The translations under genes and the position numbers were made by a program. Shown one piece after another: positions 1 through 7,641 of a DNA stretch of 17,852 nucleotides. This DNA is from an uncultured Verrucomicrobiota bacterium (GTDB taxonomy: Bacteria > Verrucomicrobiota > Verrucomicrobiia > Chthoniobacterales > SZAS-18). Location: the NCBI GenBank assembly GCA_937873255.1, contig CALMVM010000275.1, forward strand, positions 3,235-21,086, read 5' to 3'. The notes under the pieces are model-generated. The model had not been told where the DNA came from. It did not search any database and saw only the letters and a program-made list of their open reading frames with translations. How positions within the stretch are numbered: the first letter of the stretch is position 1; each line of letters begins with the position of its first letter.

Positions 1-261
1 GCGCACAACGTCGTCGTTCTCAAGCCCGGCACCGACGTGGCGGCGTTCATCGCGGCGGCCAGCGCAAGCCAGCGCGCCAGTGCCGACTATCTTCCCGACG
101 GCGACCAAGCCACGCGGATCGTCGTCCACACAAAATTGCTCGGCCCCGGCGAGCAGGACACCGTGTCGTTCACCCCCGTTACGCCGGGCGTATACGAGTA
201 CGTTTGCACATTCCCGGGTCACACGGCGGCGGGAATGCGGGGGAAGATCGTCGTGCAGTAA
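1..261 (+). CDS. Azurin/auracyanin-like cupredoxin domain, C-terminal part (5' end outside window)
   Basis: The reading frame is open from base 1 and ends with TAA at 259-261, so only the last 86 codons are seen. It begins AHNVVVLKPG, where the His is the expected first copper ligand. It ends with YVCTFPGH followed by GM, giving Cys (codon 69), His (codon 74) and Met (codon 79). All four ligands of a type 1 copper site are therefore present. The spacing Cys-x4-His-x4-Met resembles auracyanin more than classical azurin (Cys-x4-His-x3-Met). The HTKLLGPGE segment is typical of azurin domains in planctomycete and verrucomicrobial proteins, where the domain may stand alone or cap a large haem/dehydrogenase protein; which applies cannot be told here. 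The likely role is periplasmic electron transfer. A GTG at 37 could be read as a start but would drop the first copper ligand. Confidence 0.82.
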   Translation, partial: AHNVVVLKPGTDVAAFIAAASASQRASADYLPDGDQATRIVVHTKLLGPGEQDTVSFTPVTPGVYEYVCTFPGHTAAGMRGKIVVQ

Positions 262-336
262 ACCGGGTCTGCGTTGCGCGGGAATGGCACCGCCAAGGCT
301 AACAACGGAAAAAATCTCTCGGTATCCGACCGCGCG

Positions 337-705
337 TCAACGCGTGGTGGAGAGTTTCGGACGGCCGCGCTTCGGCGGGCCGGAGGTCGAAGGAGCCAGC
401 AAGGCGTCGCCCGTGGGCAACGTCTTGGCGTGGGTCTGCGCGAGGCCGCGCAGGAATGAGGACGTGCCACCCAGATACTTCAGCGTCAGGAGTTCCTCCT
501 TCAGGCCCTTGGCAGCGTTCGAGCGAACGTGTTTGTCTTGCACGAGCCACGCGACGAGTTCGTCGATGAGCTTCTCGCTGGGGGAACGCTGACCGTTTTC
601 CAGCTTGATCCATCCGGGGGCCGAAACGAAACCTTGCGCCCCGAAAGCTTCCTGGGAAAGGCCGCTCTCGCGCCGGATCGACTTGAGTTTTTCTCCGAGT
701 GTCAT
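337..705 (-). CDS. XRE-family helix-turn-helix regulator with C-terminal AT-hook
   Basis: A 122-residue protein. The ATG at 705 was preferred over a frame extension to 741 because it places MTLGEKLKSIRRESGLSQE at the N-terminus, where Cro/CI-type domains begin. Residues 1-55 form the HTH: SQEAFG as helix 2, then SAPGWIKLENGQ as the recognition helix with the family's usual K-x-E-x-G-x-R/SP ending. The middle (60-90) looks helical and may mediate dimerisation. The C-terminus (110-118) reads PPKRGRPKL, a canonical AT-hook core (RGRP flanked by basic residues), which would add minor-groove binding at AT-rich DNA. It stands alone, tail to tail with the cupredoxin gene. The 129-bp spacer upstream holds two palindromes that could be its own operators. 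The regulatory targets are unknown. The HTH call is secure; the role of the AT-hook is inferred. Confidence 0.75.
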   Translation of the reverse strand: MTLGEKLKSIRRESGLSQEAFGAQGFVSAPGWIKLENGQRSPSEKLIDELVAWLVQDKHVRSNAAKGLKEELLTLKYLGGTSSFLRGLAQTHAKTLPTGDALLAPSTSGPPKRGRPKLSTTR

Positions 706-760
706 TTCGCTAATACAAGCAGTGGCCGTACGCCCTGCCAAGAGGGAATTTTACGCTCGT

Positions 761-774
761 GCAAAGTATTTTGC
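761..774. promoter_or_regulatory. Imperfectly spaced palindrome upstream of the XRE gene (candidate operator)
   Basis: GCAAA-GTAT-TTTGC: 5-bp inverted arms around a 4-bp AT-rich spacer, centred about 63 bp upstream of the regulator's ATG (705). It lies 24 bp centre to centre from the larger palindrome at 783-800, a little over two helical turns. Autoregulation by the neighbouring XRE protein is an inference; a short palindrome like this can also arise by chance. Confidence 0.35.
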
Positions 775-782
775 GTTTGTCC

Positions 783-800
783 ATGGGGAATTATCCCCAT
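783..800. promoter_or_regulatory. 7-4-7 palindrome between DPP IV and XRE genes (candidate operator)
   Basis: ATGGGGA-ATTA-TCCCCAT: perfect 7-bp inverted arms with a 4-bp AT spacer. It lies 78 bp upstream of the XRE regulator's start and 35 bp past the stop codon of the peptidase gene. As RNA it could form a short stem-loop, but neither strand has a following U-run, so it does not look like an intrinsic terminator. An operator for the adjacent XRE protein is the simpler reading. Confidence 0.5.
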
Positions 801-834
801 AAGCCAACGTGGTCTTATTTCCCCGTCTTGGCGA

Positions 835-3204
835 TCACTGGGGATGGTTCAGATGCACGCGAAAATACTCGACGATGCGTTCTTCGAGCCGGCCGCGCAC
901 GACCGGGTCGGGCACCATGTGGGTGAAGCTGTTCAGGGGGAGGAAGTCCACCGGCTTGCCGGCGCGAAACAACGCGTCGATCAGCCGCAAGCTGTGGCGC
1001 GGGTAGACGTTGTCGTCCGCCGTGCCGTGGATGAGCAGCAGCGGCCGGCTCAAGCCGGCGGCGTAGGTGAGGAGTGACCCTTCCTTGTAGGCGTCGGGCC
1101 AGCGGCCGGCGTCGGGAACACCGAGGTAGCGTTCGGTGTAGCAGGTGTCGTAATCCATCCAATCGACCACCGGCGCGCCGGCCACCGCCGCCTTGAAAAC
1201 ATCCGGCCGCCGCAACACCGCCAGCGCCGCCATGTAGCCGCCGAAACTCCAGCCCGTGATGCCCACGCGGTCCATGTCCATCTCCGGGTGTTTCGCCCCG
1301 AGCGCCTGCAACGCTGCGACCTGATCGTCCAACGGCACGCTGCCGAAATGTCCGGCAATGGCGCGCTCCCAGTCGCGCCCGCGCCCAGGCGTGCCGCGCC
1401 CGTCGATGGCCACGACGATGAAGCCCTGGTCGGCGATCCATTGGTCGAGCAGATAGGGACGCATCGAAGCGACGACCTGTTGATGCTCGGGGCCGCCGTA
1501 AACATCGACGATCACGGGGTAACGGTATTTGGCGGTGGGGTTGTAGCCGTGGGGTCGCACGATCATGCAGGCGTAATGAACATCGGATTCTCGTTTGTCC
1601 TCATCCTTCGCGATTGCTGCCTCGTAGGTGGCAGTGGGATTGAGAGGAGGTTTGAATGCAGGGTCCGAGGAGAAGAACGCCGACAAGAGGTCAAAGAAGG
1701 AAACCGTCGGAACGAGAGATGGTTCGAGAGCCACATCCGGTAGTTCTCCGACGACCGAGCCGTCACTAACGCGGCAGACCTTAGTGTGAGACATCTTTCT
1801 CTCCGATTGGCTCTGCACCACGAAGATCGTCTCGGAGTCACCGAAGTTGGCTTGCACCAGTCCCATCTCATCTTGCCCTCGATCATGGTAGCCGTCGGCC
1901 TTTTTGACGAAGGGGATGCTCGTCAACATGGTAGTAACGGCAAAGGCGTCTATAGTTTCATAGATCCGCCCGCCCGCCACGCGGACTACTGCGCGGCAAT
2001 GAGGTGAGACGTCCATCTCCTCAGTGAGACGATTGCATGACTGGCCATCGGTGGTGCGCCGCTCAAGGACGCGCCGCCCCGTTCGCTCGCTCGCCCACAG
2101 GAATCCGCTGCCGTCCTCCTCGGACAGCCAAACCGGTACATCTTGAGGTAAATTTACCCAGGCGTCATCGTGCTCAGTGAGAAGGACCGTCGTGTCACCC
2201 CACGTCGGGTCAGCCCGCAGCAAAGCGAGGTCGGTCTGGTCGCGTGAGAGGACCGTCAAGGTCAGCGGGCCGTTTTCGGTCCAGGTGACTTTGCCGAGGT
2301 AGGGATATTTCTTGCGGTCCCAGTCGAGCCAGACCGTCTCGCCGGGCACATCGACGAACGTCACCCCAAGTCGTACGCTGACGTTGTTCTTTCCCGGGCG
2401 CGGGTAGAACGTGCGCGAAGGTTCGCCGCCGGGCTTGGCGGGGTCGGCGACGTACCAGCTTTCGACCTGCGAGGCGTCGTTTTCCTGGTAGGCGATCCGT
2501 AGTGAGTCGGGCGACCACCAGAAGCCCGAAAAACGGTTCATCTCCTCCTGCGCGACGAACTCCGCCAGCCCGTGCGAGATCGTCTCGGTGCCGCCGGTGG
2601 TGACGGCGGATTCCTTGCCTGTCGTGAGATCGAAAACGCACACGTCCTGATTGCGCACGTAGGCGACGCGGCGGCTGTCGGGCGAGAACTTCGGATCGAC
2701 AATCGTCCCCGGGCCGGTGGCGAGTTCGCGCGCGACGCGTTTGGTGCGGTCGAGCACGTAAAGCTTGCCCGAAAGGCCCAGCAAAACGAGCGCGCTGTTC
2801 TTTGAAATGCTGAACGACGTGAACCCGCCGACGCTGATGCGCTGGCGTTCGCGGCGGGCTTTTTCCTCGGACGAAAGGTTCTCCGCCGCGCCGTTGAGGG
2901 CCTCGTCGGGAGCCAGCAAGCGACGGGTCTCCCTGGTGGCGACGTTGAACTCGAAAAGCTCCTGGCTCGGTTCACGCGCCGACTTCGCGCGCAGGAACAG
3001 CACGGCGGAGCCGTCGGGCGTCGGCGTGGCGTTGACGGGACGGCCAAGCATGAAGCCGCGCGTCTCGGCGTAGTCGCGCAAGAACGTGTCTCCACCGGCG
3101 GATGACGATGGCGGATCGGCGTGGGCGGTCAGGGCCGGAATGGTCGAGGCGCAGGCCAGAAGGGCGATTTGCCGAAGACATGAGAGCGAGTTTGCGATCC
3201 GCAT
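835..3204 (-). CDS. Secreted dipeptidyl-peptidase IV family serine peptidase (S9B)
   Basis: A 789-residue prolyl oligopeptidase-family enzyme that releases N-terminal X-Pro/X-Ala dipeptides. The ATG at 3204 was chosen because it begins a signal peptide (basic start, hydrophobic stretch, likely cleavage after AHA at residue 29). A Cys at 18 preceded by LLA leaves a lipoprotein alternative, though the lipobox is poor. Residues about 40-530 form the beta-propeller, including the EFVAQEE motif whose Glu220-Glu221 should bind the substrate N-terminus (human DPP4 Glu205/206). The C-terminal alpha/beta hydrolase carries GWSFGGY with nucleophile Ser653, HGTADDNV with Asp730, and THMV with His762. The triad spacing (77 and 32 residues) closely matches human DPP4 (78 and 32). 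It is divergent from the NAD synthetase gene across a 101-bp spacer. Its likely job is periplasmic or extracellular peptide scavenging. Confidence 0.95.
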   Translation of the reverse strand: MRIANSLSCLRQIALLACASTIPALTAHADPPSSSAGGDTFLRDYAETRGFMLGRPVNATPTPDGSAVLFLRAKSAREPSQELFEFNVATRETRRLLAPDEALNGAAENLSSEEKARRERQRISVGGFTSFSISKNSALVLLGLSGKLYVLDRTKRVARELATGPGTIVDPKFSPDSRRVAYVRNQDVCVFDLTTGKESAVTTGGTETISHGLAEFVAQEEMNRFSGFWWSPDSLRIAYQENDASQVESWYVADPAKPGGEPSRTFYPRPGKNNVSVRLGVTFVDVPGETVWLDWDRKKYPYLGKVTWTENGPLTLTVLSRDQTDLALLRADPTWGDTTVLLTEHDDAWVNLPQDVPVWLSEEDGSGFLWASERTGRRVLERRTTDGQSCNRLTEEMDVSPHCRAVVRVAGGRIYETIDAFAVTTMLTSIPFVKKADGYHDRGQDEMGLVQANFGDSETIFVVQSQSERKMSHTKVCRVSDGSVVGELPDVALEPSLVPTVSFFDLLSAFFSSDPAFKPPLNPTATYEAAIAKDEDKRESDVHYACMIVRPHGYNPTAKYRYPVIVDVYGGPEHQQVVASMRPYLLDQWIADQGFIVVAIDGRGTPGRGRDWERAIAGHFGSVPLDDQVAALQALGAKHPEMDMDRVGITGWSFGGYMAALAVLRRPDVFKAAVAGAPVVDWMDYDTCYTERYLGVPDAGRWPDAYKEGSLLTYAAGLSRPLLLIHGTADDNVYPRHSLRLIDALFRAGKPVDFLPLNSFTHMVPDPVVRGRLEERIVEYFRVHLNHPQ

Positions 3205-3305
3205 GCGGCTTCGATAAAGCGGATTCGGGCGGCAGGCAAACGCGGTTCGCGCGCCGGACGAAAGTAGACCGTGCGCGCGCAAACTCCGCGCGCTATGCTC
3301 AGCGC

Positions 3306-5372
3306 ATGAGTCCGCAGGAGTGTCCGTTTCGCTCGATCTACCGGCACGGCTTCATCCGGGCGGCGGTGTGCGTGCCGAAAGTCCGCGTCGCCGATCCGCG
3401 TTTCAACGCCGAACACACCCTCGGCCTCGCCCGGCGCGCGTCGGACGCCCACGCCGCCGTCGCGCTTTTTCCCGAACTCGGCGTCTCCGCTTACACGAAC
3501 GAAGACCTGTTCCACCAGGACGCGCTCCTCGACGCCACGCTGGCGGCGCTCGCATCGCTGGTCGAGGCGAGCGTGGAACTGACACCCGTGCTCCTGGTCG
3601 GCGCGCCGCTGCGGTTCGAGGGCAAGTTATTTAACTGCGCCGTCGTCATCTATCGCGGGCAGACGCTCGGCATCACGCCCAAAAGTTTCCTGCCGAACTA
3701 CCGCGAATTCTACGAGAAACGGCAGTTCACGGCCGGACGCCACGCGGTCAGTCGGGAAGTGAATTTCCTCGGGCACACCGTGCCGTTCGGCAACGACCTG
3801 ATCTTCGACGCGACCAACGTGCGCGATTTCTCGCTGCACGCCGAAATCTGCGAGGACGTGTGGACGCCGATCCCGCCGAGCACGTTCGCGGCGCTGGCGG
3901 GCGCGACGGTGCTCGCGAACCTGTCGGCCAGCAACATCACCGTCGGCAAGGCCGATTACCGGCGCGACCTGTGCGCCGCGCAGAGCGGGCGTTGCGTGGC
4001 GGCGTATCTCTACAGCGCGGCCGGTCCCGGCGAATCGACGACCGACCTCGCGTGGGACGGTCACGCGCTCATTTACGAAAACAACGAGCGCCTCGCCGAA
4101 GCGCCGCGCTTCCCGTCCGACGAGCAGATGATCGTCGCCGATCTCGACCTGGAGCGTCTCGCGCAGGAACGGATGCGGCTGGGCAGTTTCAACGACGCCG
4201 TCGCCGATCACCGCGAACGCGTGCGCGCAATCCGGCGCGTGCCGTTCGAGTTTCAAGTGCCGGCGGGCGAGGTCGCGCTGGCGCGGACGGTCGAGCGGTT
4301 CCCGTTCGTGCCGAGCGATCCGGCGTTGCGCGACGAACGCTGCTACGAGGCTTACAACATCCAGGTCCATGCGTTGATGAAGCGCATGGAGCACGCGCGG
4401 ATCGAACGCCTCGTCATCGGGGTCTCGGGCGGGCTGGATTCCACCCACGCGCTGATCGTCGCCGCCAATACGATGGACCGCCTCGGCCTGCCGCGCGAAC
4501 GCATTCTCGGCTACACGATGCCGGGTTTCGCCACGAGCGAGACCACGCTGAAAAACGCGCACGAGCTCATGCGGGCGTTGCGGATCACGGCAGCCGAGAT
4601 CGACATCCGGCCGAGCTGCCGCCAGATGCTCGCGGACCTCGGGCACCCGTACGCGCGCGGAGAGAAGGTCTACGACGTGACGTTTGAAAACGTGCAGGCC
4701 GGCGAACGCACCTCGCACCTGTTCCGGCTGGCGAACATGCACAACGGCATCGTGCTCGGCACGGGAGACCTGAGCGAACTGGCCCTCGGCTGGTGTACGT
4801 ACGGCGTGGGCGACCACATGAGCCATTACAACATCAACGCGTCCGTACCCAAGACGTTGATTCAACATTTGTTGCGCTGGGTGATCGGCACGGGGCAATT
4901 CGACGCGGACACCGACGCCGTGCTGCAATCCATCCTCGACACGGAGATCTCGCCCGAACTCGTGCCCCACGAGGCCGACGACGCGAAGGAACCCGCGCAG
5001 AGCACCGAGGCGAAAGTCGGTCCGTACGACCTGCAGGATTTCAATCTGTACTACGTGACGCGCTTCGGATTCCGCCCGAGCAAAGTGGCGTTCCTGAGCG
5101 AACACGCCTGGGCGAACAAGGGGCGGGGGAACTGGCCCGACAGTCTCCCGGTGGCACGGCACCGGCAGTACGACCTGGCGACGATCAAGCGGTGGCTCGA
5201 CGTGTTCCTGTTCCGGTTTTTCCAGATCAGCCAGTTCAAGCGTTCATGCCTGCCGAACGGTCCGAAGGTCGGTTCCGGCGGCTCGCTCAGTCCGCGCGGC
5301 GATTGGCGCGCGCCGAGCGATTCGGAAGCGACGGTCTGGCTCGAAGAATTGCGCCGCAATGTGCCGGATTGA
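3306..5372 (+). CDS. nadE: Glutamine-dependent NAD+ synthetase
   Basis: A 688-residue two-domain enzyme that makes NAD+ from deamido-NAD+, ATP and glutamine-derived ammonia, the last step of NAD biosynthesis. The N-terminal nitrilase-type glutaminase domain (about 10-300) has the Glu57-Lys126-Cys182 triad in [23 protein letters not shown] and [10 protein letters not shown]. The synthetase domain (about 345-688) has the PP-loop SGGLDS at 374-379, YTMPGFATS, and [12 protein letters not shown] followed by [13 protein letters not shown]. Length and motif spacing match the long Mycobacterium-type NadE. The ATG at 3306 starts just before family-conserved sequence ([14 protein letters not shown]). 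Upstream codons run through GC-rich spacer, so the longer frame is rejected. No Shine-Dalgarno sequence is visible. The TGA stop abuts the stop codon of the convergent isomerase gene with no base between them. Confidence 0.96.
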   Translation: MSPQECPFRSIYRHGFIRAAVCVPKVRVADPRFNAEHTLGLARRASDAHAAVALFPELGVSAYTNEDLFHQDALLDATLAALASLVEASVELTPVLLVGAPLRFEGKLFNCAVVIYRGQTLGITPKSFLPNYREFYEKRQFTAGRHAVSREVNFLGHTVPFGNDLIFDATNVRDFSLHAEICEDVWTPIPPSTFAALAGATVLANLSASNITVGKADYRRDLCAAQSGRCVAAYLYSAAGPGESTTDLAWDGHALIYENNERLAEAPRFPSDEQMIVADLDLERLAQERMRLGSFNDAVADHRERVRAIRRVPFEFQVPAGEVALARTVERFPFVPSDPALRDERCYEAYNIQVHALMKRMEHARIERLVIGVSGGLDSTHALIVAANTMDRLGLPRERILGYTMPGFATSETTLKNAHELMRALRITAAEIDIRPSCRQMLADLGHPYARGEKVYDVTFENVQAGERTSHLFRLANMHNGIVLGTGDLSELALGWCTYGVGDHMSHYNINASVPKTLIQHLLRWVIGTGQFDADTDAVLQSILDTEISPELVPHEADDAKEPAQSTEAKVGPYDLQDFNLYYVTRFGFRPSKVAFLSEHAWANKGRGNWPDSLPVARHRQYDLATIKRWLDVFLFRFFQISQFKRSCLPNGPKVGSGGSLSPRGDWRAPSDSEATVWLEELRRNVPD

Positions 5373-6344
5373 TCAGGCCCACGTCACCGCGCCTTTGGCG
5401 TCGCGCAGCACGACGCCGCGCAGGAACTCGACTCCCTTGCGCAACCCTTCGTTGGGTGACATGAGGCTGTCCTCGTGTTCCATGCTCAGTGTGCCGTCAT
5501 AGCCGACTATTCGCAGCGTGCTCACGAAATCGCGCCAGAAATCCTCGCCGTGCCCGTAGCCGACCGTGCGGAAGATCCACACGCGATTCGCCTCGTCGCT
5601 GTACGGCTTGGTGTCGAGATAGCCGTCGTAGTCGGCGTTGATTTTGTAGAGTTCCGTGTCCTTGGCGTGAACGTGGTGGATCGCGCCGTCCGCGCCGAGT
5701 TTGCGCACGGCTTTGATCGGGTCGATCCCCTGCCAGAAAAAATGGCTGGGGTCGAAATTCGCGCCGAGCACCCCGCTCGTCGCGTGACGCAGGCGCAACA
5801 TCGTCTCGGGATTGTAGACGAGAAAGCCGGGGTGCGCCTCCAGGGCGATTTTCTTGATCCCGTGATCGGCGGCGAATTTCGTTTGCTCCTTCCAATAGGG
5901 GATGGCGACCTCGTTCCATTGGTAGTCGAGAATTTCGAGAAAATCCGGCGGCCAGGGGCAGGTGACCCAGTTGGGATATTTCGCGCCGGCCGCGTCGCCC
6001 GGACAACCTGAAAAAGTGGTGACAACTTCGACGCCGAGCTTGGCGGCGAGCCGGACGGTCGCCTGGAAAACGGCGTGATGTTCGTTGGCGATGTCGGAAT
6101 TGGGATGGAGCGGGTTGCCGTGGCACGAGAGCGAGGAAATCGTCAGTCCGCTCTCGGCGATGGCTGCCTGGAATTCCTTGAGCTTGCCCTCGTTGGCGAG
6201 GAGTTCGTCCGGTTTGCAATGGGCGTTGCCCGGGTAGGCACCGGTGCCGAGTTCCACGGTGTCGCATTTCAGACCGGCGACGTGGGCGAGGGCGTCCTTG
6301 AGAGGAAGACTGCTGAGGATGGCGGAGAAAACACCGACTTTCAT
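5373..6344 (-). CDS. Sugar phosphate isomerase/epimerase (xylose isomerase-like TIM barrel)
   Basis: A 323-residue AP-endonuclease-2/xylose isomerase-like TIM barrel. MKVGVFSAIL at the ATG at 6344 is the usual first beta strand; the longer frame only translates a pyrimidine-rich repeat leader. Expected metal ligands are visible: Glu169 (ALEAHPGF), Asp198 and His201 (FDPSHFFW), His226 (HVHAKD) and Glu289 (SMEHEDS). There is no signal peptide, so it is cytoplasmic. Members isomerise or epimerise carbohydrates or cyclitols; the substrate cannot be named from sequence. It lies 99 bp downstream of, and in the same direction as, a D-2-hydroxyacid dehydrogenase gene, so the two may be co-transcribed in catabolism of a sugar-derived acid (inference). 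The leader carries three in-phase heptamers and no Shine-Dalgarno sequence. Confidence 0.92.
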   Translation of the reverse strand: MKVGVFSAILSSLPLKDALAHVAGLKCDTVELGTGAYPGNAHCKPDELLANEGKLKEFQAAIAESGLTISSLSCHGNPLHPNSDIANEHHAVFQATVRLAAKLGVEVVTTFSGCPGDAAGAKYPNWVTCPWPPDFLEILDYQWNEVAIPYWKEQTKFAADHGIKKIALEAHPGFLVYNPETMLRLRHATSGVLGANFDPSHFFWQGIDPIKAVRKLGADGAIHHVHAKDTELYKINADYDGYLDTKPYSDEANRVWIFRTVGYGHGEDFWRDFVSTLRIVGYDGTLSMEHEDSLMSPNEGLRKGVEFLRGVVLRDAKGAVTWA

Positions 6345-6359
6345 GGTGGAAAACGGGAG

Positions 6360-6380
6360 GGATGAAGAGTGAAGGATGAA
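6360..6380 (-). repeat. Tandem heptamer leader (TTCATCC family), 3 units, before the isomerase gene
   Basis: Read on the coding (minus) strand, the units are TTCATCC (6380-6374), TTCACTC (6373-6367) and TTCATCC (6366-6360). They are exactly in phase and end 15 bp before the ATG. The same family, same orientation relative to the gene, precedes the dehydrogenase and tmk starts. Confidence 0.7.
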
Positions 6381-6443
6381 AGCGAACCGAGAGACCAGAA
6401 AACAGGAAGGCAAACCGGGAAGAAAGTTTTTCCGTCCCATCCA

Positions 6444-7496
6444 TCATGCTTTCTCGACCAGGTTTTGCGGCTGGCCTTCGAGGAAGCGAAGAATATTTTG
6501 CGCGGTGGTGGCGTTGATGCGCTCGACGGCCTCGACGCTGTTGAAGGCGACGTGCGGGGTAAAGATCACACCCGGCCGGGCGAGGAGGCGTTTGTTGCGC
6601 AAGAGGCCCTGCAACTCGCGGATGCGGCCGGCCTCGTGGTCGTGAAGTTCGGCCGCGCTGGTGACGCCGTGCAGGCGGTCGATGATCTGGCCGCTGATGA
6701 CCCGGGTCATCTCCTGTCGCACGGTGTTCTCCTCTTCGAGCACGTCGAGACCCGCCCCGGCAACGTGGCCGGAATCGAGCGCCTCCAGGAGGGCATCGGT
6801 ATCGATCAGGGCACCGCGCGCGGTGTTGACGATCAACACGCCCGGCCGGCACCGCGCGAGGGTGTCCCGGTTGAGCAGGTGGCGAGTTTCCGCCGTCAGC
6901 GGCAGATGCAAGGTCAAGATGTGAGCCTCGGCCAGGAGACGTTCGAGCGGGACGAAATCGAACCCGGCGTGCTGCGCGACGCTCGTCGGCGCGTGCACGT
7001 CGAACGCGAGCGCCTGCATCCCGAACGCCTGCGCGACGGCGATGACGTGCCGGCCGATCCGGCCCGCACCGAGGACGCCGAGGGTTTTGCCGCGCAACTC
7101 CGAAGCTCGCACGGCCTCGTAGGAGAGCTTGCCGTCGCGCGCGGAATCGCCCGTCACCTCGGGCAGCCGGCGTGCGAGGGCGAGGATCAGCGCGAAGGTG
7201 TGTTCCGCGACGGTGTGTTCGCCGTAGCTGGGGACGTTCGCGACCGTCACGCCGCGCGCCCGGCAGGCGGCGAGATCGATGTGCTCGGTGCCGGTCGAGC
7301 GGGTGGCGATCAGGCGCAGCGCCGGGCGGGCTGCGAGAAAAGCGTCGTCAACCGTCGTGTGGATGAACACCGAGACGACCTCCGCGCCGGACCCGATCTG
7401 CCCCGACCGGGAAACGCAAAACACCTCGCGGCCGGCCAGCGCCGAGGCGAAATAGGCGGCGTCGGCCGGTTCGGTGTCCAAGAAGTAGATGCTCAC
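6444..7496 (-). CDS. D-isomer-specific 2-hydroxyacid dehydrogenase (D-lactate dehydrogenase-like)
   Basis: A 350-residue NAD-dependent dehydrogenase that interconverts D-2-hydroxyacids and 2-oxoacids in the cytoplasm. The NAD-binding Rossmann motif is VLGAGRIGRHV. Catalytic residues are Arg227 (NTARGALID), Glu256 (LDVLEEE, in the position of the family's LDV-x-x-E) and His315 (FTPHVAFNS). Arg and Glu are 29 apart, as in 3-phosphoglycerate dehydrogenase and D-LDH. Glu to His is 59 rather than about 30, because an insertion rich in charged residues follows the Glu, a form known in D-lactate dehydrogenase-like branches. D-lactate is therefore a fair but unproven substrate. The GTG at 7496 was chosen because sequence from SIYFLDTEP onward is the usual N-terminal strand. 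The frame upstream is open but only reads through repeat leader. The spacer to tmk (divergent) is 145 bp. Confidence 0.9.
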   Translation of the reverse strand: MSIYFLDTEPADAAYFASALAGREVFCVSRSGQIGSGAEVVSVFIHTTVDDAFLAARPALRLIATRSTGTEHIDLAACRARGVTVANVPSYGEHTVAEHTFALILALARRLPEVTGDSARDGKLSYEAVRASELRGKTLGVLGAGRIGRHVIAVAQAFGMQALAFDVHAPTSVAQHAGFDFVPLERLLAEAHILTLHLPLTAETRHLLNRDTLARCRPGVLIVNTARGALIDTDALLEALDSGHVAGAGLDVLEEENTVRQEMTRVISGQIIDRLHGVTSAAELHDHEAGRIRELQGLLRNKRLLARPGVIFTPHVAFNSVEAVERINATTAQNILRFLEGQPQNLVEKA

Positions 7497-7508
7497 GAAG
7501 GGCGAAAA

Positions 7509-7522
7509 GGATGAAGGATGAC
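7509..7522 (-). repeat. Tandem heptamer leader (TTCATCC family), 2 units, before the dehydrogenase gene
   Basis: On the coding (minus) strand GTCATCC (7522-7516) is followed directly by TTCATCC (7515-7509), ending 12 bp before the GTG start. The whole 50-base stretch upstream is strongly pyrimidine-rich on the coding strand. Confidence 0.6.
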
Positions 7523-7604
7523 AGCGGAGAGGCGGAAGGCGGCGAAGAGGCGCGCGAGCAGGATGTCCCAACGCAAACATTAGCGCACAATTTTCTTTTC
7601 TGCT

Positions 7605-7639
7605 TTCAACCTTCATCCCTCATCCTGCATCCTTCCTCC
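7605..7639 (+). repeat. Tandem heptamer leader (TTCATCC family), 5 units, before tmk
   Basis: Five contiguous 7-bp units in perfect phase: TTCAACC, TTCATCC, CTCATCC, TGCATCC, TTCCTCC. The last ends 2 bp before the GTG start of tmk, where a Shine-Dalgarno sequence would normally lie; none is present. A period of 7 argues against coding. Confidence 0.75.
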
Positions 7640-7641
7640 CG

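Noticed and set aside
783..800. The 7-4-7 palindrome as an intrinsic terminator of the DPP IV gene
   Set aside because: No U-run follows the stem on either strand, and the stem is short.
3102..3305. Extension of NadE by 68 residues upstream of 3306
   Set aside because: It overlaps the DPP IV signal-peptide coding region in antisense and lacks family similarity.
3627..5162. A 511-codon open frame on the minus strand opposite nadE
   Set aside because: It is a mirror of a GC-rich gene: no domain motifs, Arg/Val/His-heavy composition, and the opposite strand encodes all NadE catalytic motifs.
6369..7514. A 381-codon plus-strand frame opposite the D-2-hydroxyacid dehydrogenase
   Set aside because: Composition is typical of an antisense shadow, and the minus strand carries the Rossmann motif and the Arg/Glu/His catalytic set.
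7509..7632. The opposed heptamer arrays as terminal inverted repeats of a small mobile element
   Set aside because: The match is imperfect, unit numbers differ, no target duplication is seen, and the opposed orientation follows from the divergent genes.
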